From Bacillus pumilus (lineage in GTDB: Bacteria > Bacillota > Bacilli > Bacillales > Bacillaceae): a stretch of 64,000 nt of DNA. Positions 34,752-46,549 of this stretch are shown here, one piece after another; within the stretch, counting starts at the first letter, position 1, and every line of letters starts with the position of its first letter. Both the position numbers and the translations under genes were made by a program. Below the pieces are notes generated by a model. The model saw only the letters and a program-made list of their open reading frames with translations, was not told where the DNA came from and searched no databases. Where the stretch lies: NCBI RefSeq assembly GCF_009937765.1, contig NZ_CP047089.1, positions 1,052,272 to 1,116,271 of the forward strand, read 5' to 3'.

Positions 34752-36368
34752 GTGAGTTATAAAGAAATCATTGTTAACCAAACACGGGCAGAGCAGGAAG
34801 CCTGGAAAAACGTGCTGAAAAAGCCGCTCCCTGAAAGAGATGGTTATGTAAAGGACGAGCATACATTGTCCTTGCCGCGTCTCGCCGCCCGGGTCCTTGG
34901 AACTCCGCATGATGCAACCGATTATTTTATTTATTTACATGAATTATATGAAACAGATGGCATTCATATTTTAAGTGAAACGCTCAATCGTCATATTGAG
35001 CCGGAGCATTTTCAAGCGCTTCAACGCATTCATTTGATTAACCAAGAAGAAAAGGGACTGTCCGTGAATCGCTTTGTGGCTTTCTTAGATGGTGAACAGC
35101 TGATTGTACGCCATCCAAACCCAGTGATGAACCGGCATATCCGTCTTTCATTGATCAAGGTGTTTGAGCATTTCAAGCAGCTGCATGAAGGCGGATTTCA
35201 GCATCCCGATTTCCGCCGTGTTTTGCTGGATGTCGTAAAGTTCTCAAATAATCATCTAGGTCCATGGCTGAAGGAAGTCAATATAGAAGAAAAAATGCCG
35301 GCTGTCATTTGGTATGGAGAGGCGAATAAAAGTCAGCTTTATTTTCTTTACTATGTCATGCTGATTGGCTGTGATGTTGTACTATTTCATCCAGAGGGCG
35401 AGGATTCGTTCCGCGAACTAGATCCAGAAGAAAAGCTGACTTTTATTGATCAGTATCCGGGGACTACGAAGCTGGAACCGTTCCCTACTGAAAAGCCTGA
35501 GAGGAAATCGACGGTGGCGTACCGCTCGACAAGAGAGCTTGAAGAGGTGCTCCATACGGAAGATTCAATGCTGTATAAGCCGTGGCAATTCAGAGATCAT
35601 ACTCCTCATTCTATTACGCTGAAGACAACGTATGATGAGTTGTTTTTGATTGCAAAGGAACGATCCTTTATTCGCCCTAATTTTCAAGCAGACCGCGACA
35701 CGATACAGATTCCAAATCTCTTTGCGAAAATGATGGGAGTCACACGAGACAAACGTGAATACTGGGATCGTATCCACACGTTAATGGAATGGAAAGAGAC
35801 GAAGACCATTCGCCATTTCCCTTTTACGAAAGAAGTGACATCGAATTATCAATTTCATTATCAGCACGCCCTTTCATCTGCTGGAGAGATTGATCCTGAA
35901 TTATTAATGAAAAGCAATGTGTGGCAATTTTCTCATCTATATGAGGGGACGCAGCGTGCGATAGCAGAGGCAATATCTCGAATCTGTCAGCATCCGAAGC
36001 TATTAAAGGAAGGCAATGAGACTGAATTAGATGTACGTATTTATTTATTCAAACAGGTACTGCATATTGGTCAGGAGCTCATTGAACTCATTCAAAACTT
36101 TGATTATGCGCAAACCGTACCGAAAGTGATTTTATATCATACGGAATATAATGGTGAGCTGACTCGTTCTGATGCGGCTGCCCTCATTTTCCTAAATGAA
36201 ATGGGTGTGGATCTCTTCGTGTATCATCCGGCGGGATACCAGTGTATCGAGCGGTATATAGATGACCAATTATTTGATACCCATTGGCTTGATGACATGG
36301 TCATGAACCAGGAGTTTAAAGAGCCGTCCATCGTTAGAAAATTATTTCAATCCATTAAAAACCGATAA
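34752..36368 (+). CDS. yceG: Toxic-anion resistance protein YceG
   Basis: A 538-residue protein matching B. subtilis YceG (about 537). Two related halves are visible: VIWYGEANKSQLYFLYYVML with DVVLFHPEGED near residue 190, and VILYHTEYNGELTRSDAAAL with DLFVYHPAGYQ near residue 460, so the protein is an internal duplication. No membrane segment. GTG start 34752 after GGAAAGGAG. Partner of YceH in resistance to tellurite and some envelope-active agents; mechanism unknown. Confidence 0.9.
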   Translation: MSYKEIIVNQTRAEQEAWKNVLKKPLPERDGYVKDEHTLSLPRLAARVLGTPHDATDYFIYLHELYETDGIHILSETLNRHIEPEHFQALQRIHLINQEEKGLSVNRFVAFLDGEQLIVRHPNPVMNRHIRLSLIKVFEHFKQLHEGGFQHPDFRRVLLDVVKFSNNHLGPWLKEVNIEEKMPAVIWYGEANKSQLYFLYYVMLIGCDVVLFHPEGEDSFRELDPEEKLTFIDQYPGTTKLEPFPTEKPERKSTVAYRSTRELEEVLHTEDSMLYKPWQFRDHTPHSITLKTTYDELFLIAKERSFIRPNFQADRDTIQIPNLFAKMMGVTRDKREYWDRIHTLMEWKETKTIRHFPFTKEVTSNYQFHYQHALSSAGEIDPELLMKSNVWQFSHLYEGTQRAIAEAISRICQHPKLLKEGNETELDVRIYLFKQVLHIGQELIELIQNFDYAQTVPKVILYHTEYNGELTRSDAAALIFLNEMGVDLFVYHPAGYQCIERYIDDQLFDTHWLDDMVMNQEFKEPSIVRKLFQSIKNR

Positions 36369-36382
36369 GGAGATCAAAACTT

Positions 36383-37477
36383 ATGACAAATACAAACGGA
36401 AATGACATCATTTCAATTGATAAAGAGGAAATCTCCATTGAGAAGGCAGACGATATTCGCGTTCAGCTTCGAAATGAACCAGAAGTGCAAAATATTGCTA
36501 GACAGATCGATGCGAAAAATCAGCTGGAGCTACTTGAATACGGAAAACAGCCGGCTGTAGAAATTTCTAAGTTCTCAGATCGTATTCTTTCAATGATGCG
36601 TTCAACAAGCGTGACTGATTCAGGGACGATGCTGACGCAGCTTGGAAAAATTATGGATCGTTTTGATAAAAATGATTTTGACGAGCCAAAGGGTGGCTTA
36701 CTGTCAAAAATCTTTAAGCGCGGCGGCAGCATGATTGAAAAGATTTTCAGTAAATATCAAACGCTCGGTGCAGAAATTGAAAAAATTAATGTGGAAATCA
36801 GTAAATATAAAGACGAAATGACCAAATCGACTGTGACGCTTGAAGAAATGTATGAGCATAACATTCAATACTATATGGAGCTTGAAAAGTATGTCGTTGC
36901 CGGTCAAATGAAAATCGAGGAATTAAAGCAATTGGTTCCTTCTTATGAAGAAAAAGCGGCTAGTGGAAACCAACTAGCACAAATGGAGCTTGATACACTT
37001 CGTAACGGTATTCAAGCATTGGAAGAGCGTGTATATGACCTTGATATGGCACGGATGGTAGCTCTTCAAACGGCACCGCAAATTCGTTTATTGCAGCGTG
37101 GGAATACGAAACTCATCGGTAAAATCAACTCAGCGTTCATCATCACGATACCTATCTTTAAAAATGGCATCATTCAAGCTGTGACAGCGAAAAGACAAAA
37201 GCTTGTGGCTGATTCAATGAGTGAGCTGGATAGAAGAACAAATGAGATGCTAAAACGAAATGCTGAAAACATTTCAAGCCAAAGCGTGGAGATTGCCAAA
37301 TTGTCTGGACGTCCAAGTATCGACATTGAAACAATTGAATCTTCCTTTAATACGATTGTACAAGGGATGAAAGAGACAAAGCAGATCGAAGAAGAAAACA
37401 AACGATTACGCGAAGATGGAACAAAACGTATGCTTGAGCTGCAAGATAATATTAAGCGAGCTGCACTAGAGTCCTAA
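36383..37477 (+). CDS. yceH: TelA-family protein YceH
   Basis: A 364-residue helical protein of the TelA/KlaA family, nearly the length of B. subtilis YceH. Long heptad-rich stretches dominate residues about 110-240 and 290-360. The conserved region VALQTAPQIRLLQRGNTKLI is near residue 225. It lacks membrane segments. It is 14 bp after yceG, with RBS AAGGAG, and ends at a terminator. TelA proteins are linked to tellurite, antibiotic and bacteriocin tolerance. Confidence 0.92.
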   Translation: MTNTNGNDIISIDKEEISIEKADDIRVQLRNEPEVQNIARQIDAKNQLELLEYGKQPAVEISKFSDRILSMMRSTSVTDSGTMLTQLGKIMDRFDKNDFDEPKGGLLSKIFKRGGSMIEKIFSKYQTLGAEIEKINVEISKYKDEMTKSTVTLEEMYEHNIQYYMELEKYVVAGQMKIEELKQLVPSYEEKAASGNQLAQMELDTLRNGIQALEERVYDLDMARMVALQTAPQIRLLQRGNTKLIGKINSAFIITIPIFKNGIIQAVTAKRQKLVADSMSELDRRTNEMLKRNAENISSQSVEIAKLSGRPSIDIETIESSFNTIVQGMKETKQIEEENKRLREDGTKRMLELQDNIKRAALES

Positions 37478-37484
37478 AAAAATA

Positions 37485-37519
37485 AGCTGTCTGTAACTAA
37501 GGTTGCAGGCAGTTTTTTT
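37485..37519 (+). terminator. Terminator of the yce locus
   Basis: CTGTCTGTAAC pairs with GGTTGCAGGCAG (G-T pairs), followed by TTTTTTT. Confidence 0.8.
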
Positions 37520-37601
37520 AATATTTTAATTAAAATTTGAATAAAAAAGGTTTCTACGTGACCATTTTCGGGTAAATCCTGTTCAGGGGAATGGTTCACC
37601 C

Positions 37602-37742
37602 ATGTTTGCAAAAGTCCGCTATGGTAAGGATTCGAGTCATTTTTTAGCACAATTAGGAATTTCCAGTAAAATATTGTCTGGTGAGAGGAAATACCCCGTA
37701 AAATATGTAGTTTATGAAGCATTCTATAGGATTTACGAGTAA
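37602..37742 (+). CDS. Possible 46-residue ORF or gene remnant
   Basis: ATG 37602 opens 46 codons reading MFAKVRYGKDSSHFLAQLG then SGERKYPVKYVVYEAFYRIY, protein-like in composition and reminiscent of a helix-turn-helix fragment. The frame extends open upstream to 37548 without a better start. No strong RBS is seen. It could be a decayed gene or chance. Confidence 0.25.
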   Translation: MFAKVRYGKDSSHFLAQLGISSKILSGERKYPVKYVVYEAFYRIYE

Positions 37743-37770
37743 TACGGCGTATAAACTCTAATCACCAGAC
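37676..37770 (+). promoter_or_regulatory. Nested inverted repeats upstream of opuA
   Basis: GTCTGGTGA (37676-37684) pairs with TCACCAGAC (37762-37770), and inside it AGTTTAT (37709-37715) pairs with ATAAACT (37751-37757). It lies in the 402-bp gap 37478-37879 before opuAA. A leader RNA or operator is possible; a clear opuA promoter was not identified. Confidence 0.35.
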
Positions 37771-37879
37771 CTCTTATATGGAATTCATACATATTGTGCA
37801 GAAATAAGCGAATTCTAAAGATTGTTCGCATCATAACGCTTATGTTACGGTTATTAAGATGCTAATTTGGAGGGAAAAT

Positions 37880-39145
37880 ATGAATTCTGAAGAGAGAAAT
37901 ATCAAAATCAAGATAAATAATGTATCTAAAATTTTCGGTAAAAATGCTAAAAAAGCATCTCAAATGCTTGAAAAAGGGAAAACAAAAAGAGAGATCCTAA
38001 AAGAGACCGGCGCAACAGTTGGTGTCAATCGAGCAAATTTTGATGTGTATGACGGCGAGATATTTGTCATCATGGGGCTATCAGGGAGCGGAAAGTCCAC
38101 ACTTGTGCGGCTGCTAAATAGGTTAATCGAACCAACCTCCGGCGAAATATATATTGATGGGGATATGATAACAAATATGTCAAAGGATCAATTGCGTGAA
38201 GTTAGACGTAAAAAGATCAGCATGGTCTTCCAAAACTTCGCATTGTTCCCGCACCGCACCATTCTTGAAAACACAGAGTATGGTCTTGAATTACAAGGTG
38301 TAGACAAAGAAGAGCGCCGCTCAAAAGCGCTTGAATCTTTAAAGCTTGTTGGACTAGAAGGCTTTGAAGAGCAATATCCAAACCAATTAAGTGGTGGGAT
38401 GCAGCAGCGTGTTGGATTGGCACGTGCATTAGCAAATGACCCTGACATCTTATTAATGGATGAAGCGTTCAGCGCACTCGATCCATTAATTCGTAAAGAC
38501 ATGCAGGATGAATTGCTTGAGCTTCATACATCTGTAGGGAAAACGATCATTTTCATTACCCATGATTTAGATGAGGCGCTTCGTATTGGCGACCGTATTG
38601 TGCTCATGAAGGACGGGAATATCGTTCAGATCGGAACACCAGAAGAAATATTGATGAACCCATCGAATGAATATGTTGAACGTTTCGTTGAAGATGTTGA
38701 CCTTTCTAAAGTATTAACCGCTGGTCATATTATGAAACGTGCAGAAACAATTCAGATCGACAAAGGGGCTCGTGTTGCGCTTACGCTCATGAAAAACCTT
38801 GGGATTTCGTCAATCTATGCAGTCGATAAGAAAAAGCATTTATTAGGTGTTATTTCTGCACAAGCAGCGAAAAAGGCGGCAGAAACGAATACGTCGCTAG
38901 AAACTGTTCTTGATAAAGAATTTACAACCGTATTGGAATCTACGTATTTGACAGAAATCTTTGATGCAGTGTCTGATGCGAACATTCCGATTGCCGTTGT
39001 TGATGAGAAAAACAGAATGAAGGGCATTGTGGTCAGAGGTGCATTAATTGGTGCGTTATCAGGTAATGATGAGTATATCAACATGTCTTCTAACAAGCTT
39101 GAGGAAATTAAAACACAAGAGCCTTCTGCACAGGAGGTAGAATAA
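37880..39145 (+). CDS. opuAA: Glycine betaine ABC importer, ATPase OpuAA
   Basis: A 421-residue ABC ATPase of the osmoregulated QAT family. Walker A is GLSGSGKST, signature LSGGMQQRVGLARAL, Walker B ILLMDEAFSALDP, switch FITHDLDEAL. Residues about 285-400 are a CBS-domain pair, the ionic-strength or c-di-AMP sensing module of OpuA. Start ATG 37880 follows TTTGGAGGG. First gene of opuAA-AB-AC, imported substrate glycine betaine (and proline betaine) for osmoprotection. Confidence 0.95.
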   Translation: MNSEERNIKIKINNVSKIFGKNAKKASQMLEKGKTKREILKETGATVGVNRANFDVYDGEIFVIMGLSGSGKSTLVRLLNRLIEPTSGEIYIDGDMITNMSKDQLREVRRKKISMVFQNFALFPHRTILENTEYGLELQGVDKEERRSKALESLKLVGLEGFEEQYPNQLSGGMQQRVGLARALANDPDILLMDEAFSALDPLIRKDMQDELLELHTSVGKTIIFITHDLDEALRIGDRIVLMKDGNIVQIGTPEEILMNPSNEYVERFVEDVDLSKVLTAGHIMKRAETIQIDKGARVALTLMKNLGISSIYAVDKKKHLLGVISAQAAKKAAETNTSLETVLDKEFTTVLESTYLTEIFDAVSDANIPIAVVDEKNRMKGIVVRGALIGALSGNDEYINMSSNKLEEIKTQEPSAQEVE

Positions 39146-39146
39146 G

Positions 39147-40882
<1,736 letters not shown>

Positions 40883-40924
40883 CCAATTATGATGGAGTTC
40901 CCTTATAATAGAAGGGAGCATATG

Positions 40925-40960
40925 AAAAAGCAGTCTGCTCAAAAAGCGGCTGCTTTTTTC
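40925..40960 (+). terminator. Terminator of opuA
   Basis: AAAAAGCAG pairs with CTGCTTTTTT around a partly paired loop. The following gene's frame is open through it, which would put the terminator inside a longer reading of that gene. Confidence 0.8.
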
Positions 40961-40984
40961 TTATATATAAGGAAGGTGAACGAG

Positions 40985-41746
40985 TTGTCGATGAGGGTTA
41001 AGCCGATCATGATTTTCCTGCATGGCGGAGGAGTAAGTAGCTGGATGTGGCAGGAACAGATACAAACATTCAAGGAAGCGTATGAATGCTATACGCCTGA
41101 TCTTATTGGTCACGGGACAAGAGCAGATGAACAGTCCTTTTCCATGCGAGAAAGTGCTCTTGAAGTCATCTCGTTGATCAAGGAGCATGCGCAAGGCCGT
41201 CAAGTGATACTCGTTGGCTTCTCTCTAGGAGCACAGATTGCCGTTGAGGTGTTATCAAAAGAACCTGATATCGTAGACATAGCCGTCATTAACAGCGCTC
41301 TTGTGAAGCCGCTGCCATGGCTTTACTTGATGGTGAGACCTCTTTTACCTCTTACGTATCCATTATTAAAGAAAGATTGGTTTATCGAGCTCCAAGCTGA
41401 AAAGATGGGGCTCCCAAAGGATGTACTCAATCACTATATGGCGGATTCAAAAAGTTTGCAGAAGAAAACCCTTCTGACGATGTTTCAAGAAAATCTTCAT
41501 TACAAGCTCCCAGACACGTTTCAACAAGCGAAGGCACGAATTCTTGTCACAGTGGGAGAAAAGGAGAAAGGCATTATGAAACGGTCAGCAAAGAAAATAA
41601 CGAATTCACATCCGCAGGCAGCAGGTGTGATGGTTCCGGCTATTGGACATACATTTACGTTTGAAAAGAAAGAACTGTTTATGGATATGGTTCAATGCTT
41701 TATAGAAGAACGTGCGTTACCAATGGAGTTAAAGGAAATCAAATAA
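40985..41746 (+). CDS. Alpha/beta hydrolase
   Basis: A 253-residue alpha/beta-fold hydrolase. The oxyanion region is FLHGGGVSSWMWQ, the nucleophile elbow is VGFSLGAQIA with Ser, and the catalytic His is in GHTFTFEK. Start TTG 40985 is eight bases after GGAAGG; upstream codons of the same frame lie in the opuA terminator and were rejected. Substrate unknown; the lid region is helical and basic. Confidence 0.78.
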   Translation: MSMRVKPIMIFLHGGGVSSWMWQEQIQTFKEAYECYTPDLIGHGTRADEQSFSMRESALEVISLIKEHAQGRQVILVGFSLGAQIAVEVLSKEPDIVDIAVINSALVKPLPWLYLMVRPLLPLTYPLLKKDWFIELQAEKMGLPKDVLNHYMADSKSLQKKTLLTMFQENLHYKLPDTFQQAKARILVTVGEKEKGIMKRSAKKITNSHPQAAGVMVPAIGHTFTFEKKELFMDMVQCFIEERALPMELKEIK

Positions 41747-41822
41747 GCGAAAAATAAAGACAGGCATAAAAGAGGCAGCCAGATCTTAGAACCTATATGA
41801 TAGAGGTATAAAACGCTTACAG

Positions 41823-41850
41823 ATGAGCTGCTGTCTGACTGATAGCTCAT
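41823..41850. promoter_or_regulatory. Inverted repeat upstream of the SDR gene
   Basis: ATGAGCT (41823-41829) pairs with AGCTCAT (41844-41850), ending 20 bp before the SDR start codon; operator or 5' hairpin. Confidence 0.35.
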
Positions 41851-41870
41851 GAGATATAGAAGGAGGAGCT

Positions 41871-42593
41871 ATGAGTAAAAACTATATCATATTCGGTGCA
41901 AGTCAAGGATTAGGGGATGCTTTTGTGAAGGGTCTTCCTTCAAGCGGAGATACAGTGTGGATTGTGTCACGAAGTGAACCGAGCAGTTTGAAATTAGATG
42001 ACGGTGTACATAGAATTTGGCTGAAAATTGATTTATCAAGCCAATCTCATATTCCACAGATGATCGAAGCATTGGGGAACAAAACCATTGATGTCCTCAT
42101 CTACAACGTCGGCTTATGGGAAAAACGAGGCTTTGAAGATGATTATTCATTTGATCATGATCAGCCAGAGGATATTGCTCATTTAATCAATGTGAATGTC
42201 ACCTCAACGATTACATACATCCAAGCACTGCTTCCGAACGTCAGAAAATCGGAGAATGGAAAAATCATCGTGGTTGGCTCAACTGCGGGGCTTGATCATA
42301 CAAACCTGCCACAAGTTTCTTTTGTCGCATCTAAGTTTGGTCTGCGCGGAATTGTGAATGCACTAAGAGAGCATGTGAGAAAAGATAAAATATCCGTTAC
42401 CTGTATCAATCCGGGTGAATTGGCAGCGGAGGTACCATATGAAGATGGAGCCGAGAAAGCGATCGCTCTGTATGATGAAACGAGAATTCCTGTACAGGAT
42501 ATTGTGGAGCTTGCGAGATGTGTGATTCATTTATCAAGGGTATCTTGTGTAAAAGAAATCAACGTCCCAGCCATGTCAGATTTGAATGCATAA
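41871..42593 (+). CDS. SDR-family protein lacking the catalytic Tyr
   Basis: A 240-residue short-chain dehydrogenase fold. The cofactor motif GASQGLG, the NNAG-equivalent YNVG, INVNVTS with the active-site Asn, and the Ser in VVGSTAGL are present. The YxxxK motif reads SFVASKFG: the catalytic Tyr is Phe (codon 42321-42323, about residue 151) while Lys is kept. It may bind NAD(P) without normal dehydrogenase activity, or use another residue. RBS GAAGGAGGAG. Monocistronic with its own terminator. Confidence 0.8.
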   Translation: MSKNYIIFGASQGLGDAFVKGLPSSGDTVWIVSRSEPSSLKLDDGVHRIWLKIDLSSQSHIPQMIEALGNKTIDVLIYNVGLWEKRGFEDDYSFDHDQPEDIAHLINVNVTSTITYIQALLPNVRKSENGKIIVVGSTAGLDHTNLPQVSFVASKFGLRGIVNALREHVRKDKISVTCINPGELAAEVPYEDGAEKAIALYDETRIPVQDIVELARCVIHLSRVSCVKEINVPAMSDLNA

Positions 42594-42602
42594 TATCAAG
42601 TA

Positions 42603-42634
42603 GACCACCCGCTAAAAAACGGGTGGTTTTTTAT
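42603..42634 (+). terminator. Terminator of the SDR gene
   Basis: ACCACCCG pairs with CGGGTGGT around an A-rich loop, then TTTTTT; it ends two bases before the amhX stop. Confidence 0.9.
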
Positions 42635-42635
42635 T

Positions 42636-43763
42636 TTATGATGAATGCTGCTGAAGGGTTTGATAAACAGCTTCAGTCAAAATCTCAATGCCAGTAAAAA
42701 TAGCAGAACGGTCGAATGTCATATATGGATGATGTAGACCAGGCTCTAGATCACAGCCTAAACCAAGCATCGTGGATTTGATATGCGGAAGCTTTGCAGC
42801 ATAAAAGTGAAAATCCTCTCCACCTGTCGTTACGAGCGGCGGATCGAGCTGCTCCTTGCCTAAAACCTTTTCAATGGCTTGAGACATCATCTGGACGGCT
42901 TCCTCATTCAAAGTTGCGGCAGGTAGACGATGATCTGTTGAAAGTGAAATGGAAGCGCCAAAGGCATCTGCTACAGAATGTACGGCTCTTTCAATTTCTT
43001 TTTCTAGTTCATCCATCACTTCATTTGTTTGTGCTCTGACATCTAATGTAAAAGAAGCTTTGCCAGGGATGATGTTTGAACTGCCTCCGCCAGCATGTAG
43101 GTTGGTCATTTTCACAGAATGTGCAACTCTTGGGTCGACATGGATATGCGCGAGTCTTTGCACGAGGGTAGAAGCCACTTCAATCACGTTGATCCCTAGA
43201 TGCGGGCGTGCACCGTGAGCTTCCTCACCAATAATTGTGCCGATGTAATGATTACTCGATCCATGCAAAATTGCAGGTGCGCAGCGTCCGTTTAATGTTT
43301 CTTGAATTGGGCGCACATGTACTCCGTATAAGTAATCTACGTCTGCTAGCACACCTTCTTCAATCATTTTCAACGCACCGCCGCCTTTTTCCTCAGCAGG
43401 CTGAAAAATGAACCGGATGGTGCCGTTTGGGAGCTCTTTTTCTTTTAATGCCATGAAGGTGCCGAGAGCCATTGTCATATGTGCATCGTGACCACATGAA
43501 TGATTGGCTTGAAACTCACCATCTACTTCCTGCCAAAGTGCATCAATATCGGCTCTCACCGCGACCACTGGTGAACCTTCTCCAATTTCACCGATCACTC
43601 CTGTACAGTCGTCAAATGTTCGAGTTTGACAGCCTATTTTCTTCAATAAGTCCTCAAGATAAGCCGTCGTATTCGTTTCTTCCCAGCTGATTTCAGGGTG
43701 AGCGTGCAGGTGTTCAAAGATGTCTTTCACCGTTTGCTGCATGTCGTTTGTCAAAGTTGTCAT
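42636..43763 (-). CDS. amhX: Amidohydrolase AmhX (peptidase M20)
   Basis: A 375-residue zinc amidohydrolase of the M20D aminoacylase/IAA-amino-acid hydrolase group. Motifs: [21 protein letters not shown], the metal-binding [23 protein letters not shown] with the general-base Glu, and the late GGEDFHFYA. Start ATG 43763 is preceded by GGAGG; the extra N-terminal codons were rejected. Divergent from ycgA as in the B. subtilis amhX-ycgA region. It likely releases amino acids from N-acyl conjugates. Confidence 0.88.
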   Translation of the reverse strand: MTTLTNDMQQTVKDIFEHLHAHPEISWEETNTTAYLEDLLKKIGCQTRTFDDCTGVIGEIGEGSPVVAVRADIDALWQEVDGEFQANHSCGHDAHMTMALGTFMALKEKELPNGTIRFIFQPAEEKGGGALKMIEEGVLADVDYLYGVHVRPIQETLNGRCAPAILHGSSNHYIGTIIGEEAHGARPHLGINVIEVASTLVQRLAHIHVDPRVAHSVKMTNLHAGGGSSNIIPGKASFTLDVRAQTNEVMDELEKEIERAVHSVADAFGASISLSTDHRLPAATLNEEAVQMMSQAIEKVLGKEQLDPPLVTTGGEDFHFYAAKLPHIKSTMLGLGCDLEPGLHHPYMTFDRSAIFTGIEILTEAVYQTLQQHSS

Positions 43764-43916
43764 GAATAGCCTCCTTGCTGACAGAAAATCTGTCAAAATA
43801 TTCTTTTAGTGAAATAATATTGATCTTAAATATCATCAGTGTTTATAATATAACACATCATTTGATTATTCTGAAAATTAAGTGAAATTCCGATCGGGAC
43901 AAAGGGGTTTTGACAC

Positions 43917-45347
43917 ATGAAAACAGCAGCAGTATCACCACCAGAGAAACAAAAAAGAAAACTTCAAATGCCGGATGCGTATGTTCTCTTATTTATCATT
44001 GCGCTCATTTGTACCATTGCTACGTATTTTGTGCCAGCAGGTGAATTTGACCGAAAGACATCAGGAGAGATTACAACAGCTGTTCCTGGCAGCTATCACC
44101 GCATTGATCAATCACCCGTAAGTCCAGTGGGCTTTTTTACAGCTATTCAGGAAGGGATGGTAGGGTCTTCTTCTATTATTTTTCTCATTTTATTTACTGG
44201 CGGAACCATTGCCATTTTGGAGAAAACAGGTGCCATTAACGGAATGATTCATCATGTCATCAGCAGATTTCAAACAAAGCAATTATTGTTTATTTGTATT
44301 GTAGGAGGATTATTTTCAGTGCTTGGAACGACCGGAATTGTCGTGAACTCTGTTATCGGATTTATTCCAATCGGGATCATTGTGGCAAGATCCTTGAAAT
44401 GGGATGCTGTAGCAGGAGCGGCGGTCATTTACATCGGCTGTTATGCCGGGTTTAACGCAACCATTTTGTCTCCATCCCCACTCGGGTTATCTCAGACGAT
44501 TGCAGAGCTACCGATTTTTTCTGGTATTGGCCTGCGTGTCATTATATATCTTTGCTTTCTTATATCTAGTATTGTGTACATCTATTTATATACAAGACGC
44601 CTCAAGATTAAAGAGAAGGGAAGTCTTCTGGGTGATCAATGGTTTCCTGCGAAGGGGCTTGGCGGATCTGATGCAGAATCTGTGGACAAGCCTGCATTTA
44701 CGGGCAGACATAAATTGATTTTAGCAGTGTGTGGATTGTCTCTTGGGGGCTTCTTATATGGCGCGCTTCAGCTTGGCTGGACCGATAAGGAAATGGCAGG
44801 AGTCTTCATTTTCATGGCGATTGCGGCTGGATTGCTTGGTGGATTAGCAGCCAATGATATTGCGAAAACGTTTATCGTCGGCTGTCAAAGCCTTGTTTAC
44901 GGCGCACTCATTGTCGGAATGGCACGCTGCATTTCTGTCATTTTGGAAAACGGTAAGCTGCTTGATACCGTGGTCAATGGCTTGGCGAGTATGCTGACAG
45001 GATTTAGTCCAATTGCTGGTGCGATTGGGATGTACATTGCGAGTGCACTTCTTCACTTTTTGATTTCATCAGGATCAGGAGAAGCTGTTGTCTTTATTCC
45101 AATTCTTGCGCCGCTAGCTGATTTAATGGGCATCACAAGACAGGTCGCTGTAGAAGCAGTTATGCTTGGCGAAGGGGTGGTTAACTGTATCAATCCGACG
45201 TCAGGCGTGTTGATGGCTGTGCTTGCTGCAAGTGGTATTCCTTATGTGAAGTGGCTGCGTTTTATGGTGCCGCTTGCACTCATTTGGTTTGTCATTGGCC
45301 TTGTCTTTATTTGTATCGGCGTGATGATCAACTGGGGACCTTATTAA
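43917..45347 (+). CDS. ycgA: YfcC-family membrane transporter YcgA
   Basis: A 476-residue membrane protein with about 12 helices, C4-dicarboxylate/arginine-ornithine (YfcC) anion permease family. It has the family start [19 protein letters not shown] then VPAGEFDR, and the late [20 protein letters not shown] and [16 protein letters not shown]. Substrate not proven; it may carry peptides or organic acids. Divergent from amhX, whose product could act on the imported compound (inference). Confidence 0.85.
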   Translation: MKTAAVSPPEKQKRKLQMPDAYVLLFIIALICTIATYFVPAGEFDRKTSGEITTAVPGSYHRIDQSPVSPVGFFTAIQEGMVGSSSIIFLILFTGGTIAILEKTGAINGMIHHVISRFQTKQLLFICIVGGLFSVLGTTGIVVNSVIGFIPIGIIVARSLKWDAVAGAAVIYIGCYAGFNATILSPSPLGLSQTIAELPIFSGIGLRVIIYLCFLISSIVYIYLYTRRLKIKEKGSLLGDQWFPAKGLGGSDAESVDKPAFTGRHKLILAVCGLSLGGFLYGALQLGWTDKEMAGVFIFMAIAAGLLGGLAANDIAKTFIVGCQSLVYGALIVGMARCISVILENGKLLDTVVNGLASMLTGFSPIAGAIGMYIASALLHFLISSGSGEAVVFIPILAPLADLMGITRQVAVEAVMLGEGVVNCINPTSGVLMAVLAASGIPYVKWLRFMVPLALIWFVIGLVFICIGVMINWGPY

Positions 45348-45354
45348 TATATAT

Positions 45355-45387
45355 AAAGCTGCTGAACATGGTTTGGCAGCTTTTTTC
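45355..45387 (+). terminator. Terminator of ycgA
   Basis: AAAGCTGC pairs with GGCAGCTTT around a 12-base loop, followed by TTTTTT. Confidence 0.8.
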
Positions 45388-45473
45388 TTGTGGAAATATG
45401 CATGGGGTCAGCGCTTTGAAAGTATAATAAGTATGTTCACAAATTCGCTACATATTTTTTTTGAGCAACCCCC

Positions 45474-45502
45474 TTGCAAAAGTTTGTGAAGTATTGCACA
45501 AT
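45474..45502 (+). promoter_or_regulatory. Sigma-A promoter of ldh
   Basis: TTGCAA (45474-45479) and CACAAT (45497-45502) are 17 bases apart. A Rex operator lies over the -10 region. Confidence 0.65.
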
Positions 45503-45524
45503 AAGAATGTGAAATACTTCACAT
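45484..45524. promoter_or_regulatory. Two Rex operators at ldh
   Basis: TTGTGAAGTATTGCACAA (45484-45501) and ATGTGAAATACTTCACAT (45507-45524) match TTGTGAANNNNTTCACAA with one and two mismatches; the second is a perfect palindrome. Their starts are 23 bp apart, covering the -10 and the transcription start. Rex would repress until NADH rises. Confidence 0.8.
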
Positions 45525-45562
45525 AAAAAAACAACCTAGTTTTACTCAGGAGGATGAGATAA

Positions 45563-46510
<948 letters not shown>

Positions 46511-46549
46511 TCAAAAGCAACCTATCTGAGCAGAAAAGGATGAATCACT

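Noticed and set aside
37474-37722. Minus-strand frame before opuA
   Set aside because: No RBS, composition unlike protein, overlaps the yceH terminator.
37520-37879. Possible c-di-AMP (ydaO) riboswitch before opuA
   Set aside because: The conserved ydaO core sequences are not visible.
40889-40984. Longer N terminus for the hydrolase after opuAC
   Set aside because: It would be encoded by the opuA terminator hairpin; TTG 40985 has a well-placed RBS.
45348-45562. Remnant of amyE, which lies between ycgA and ldh in B. subtilis
   Set aside because: The gap contains only the ycgA terminator and the ldh promoter with Rex sites; no amylase-like frame.
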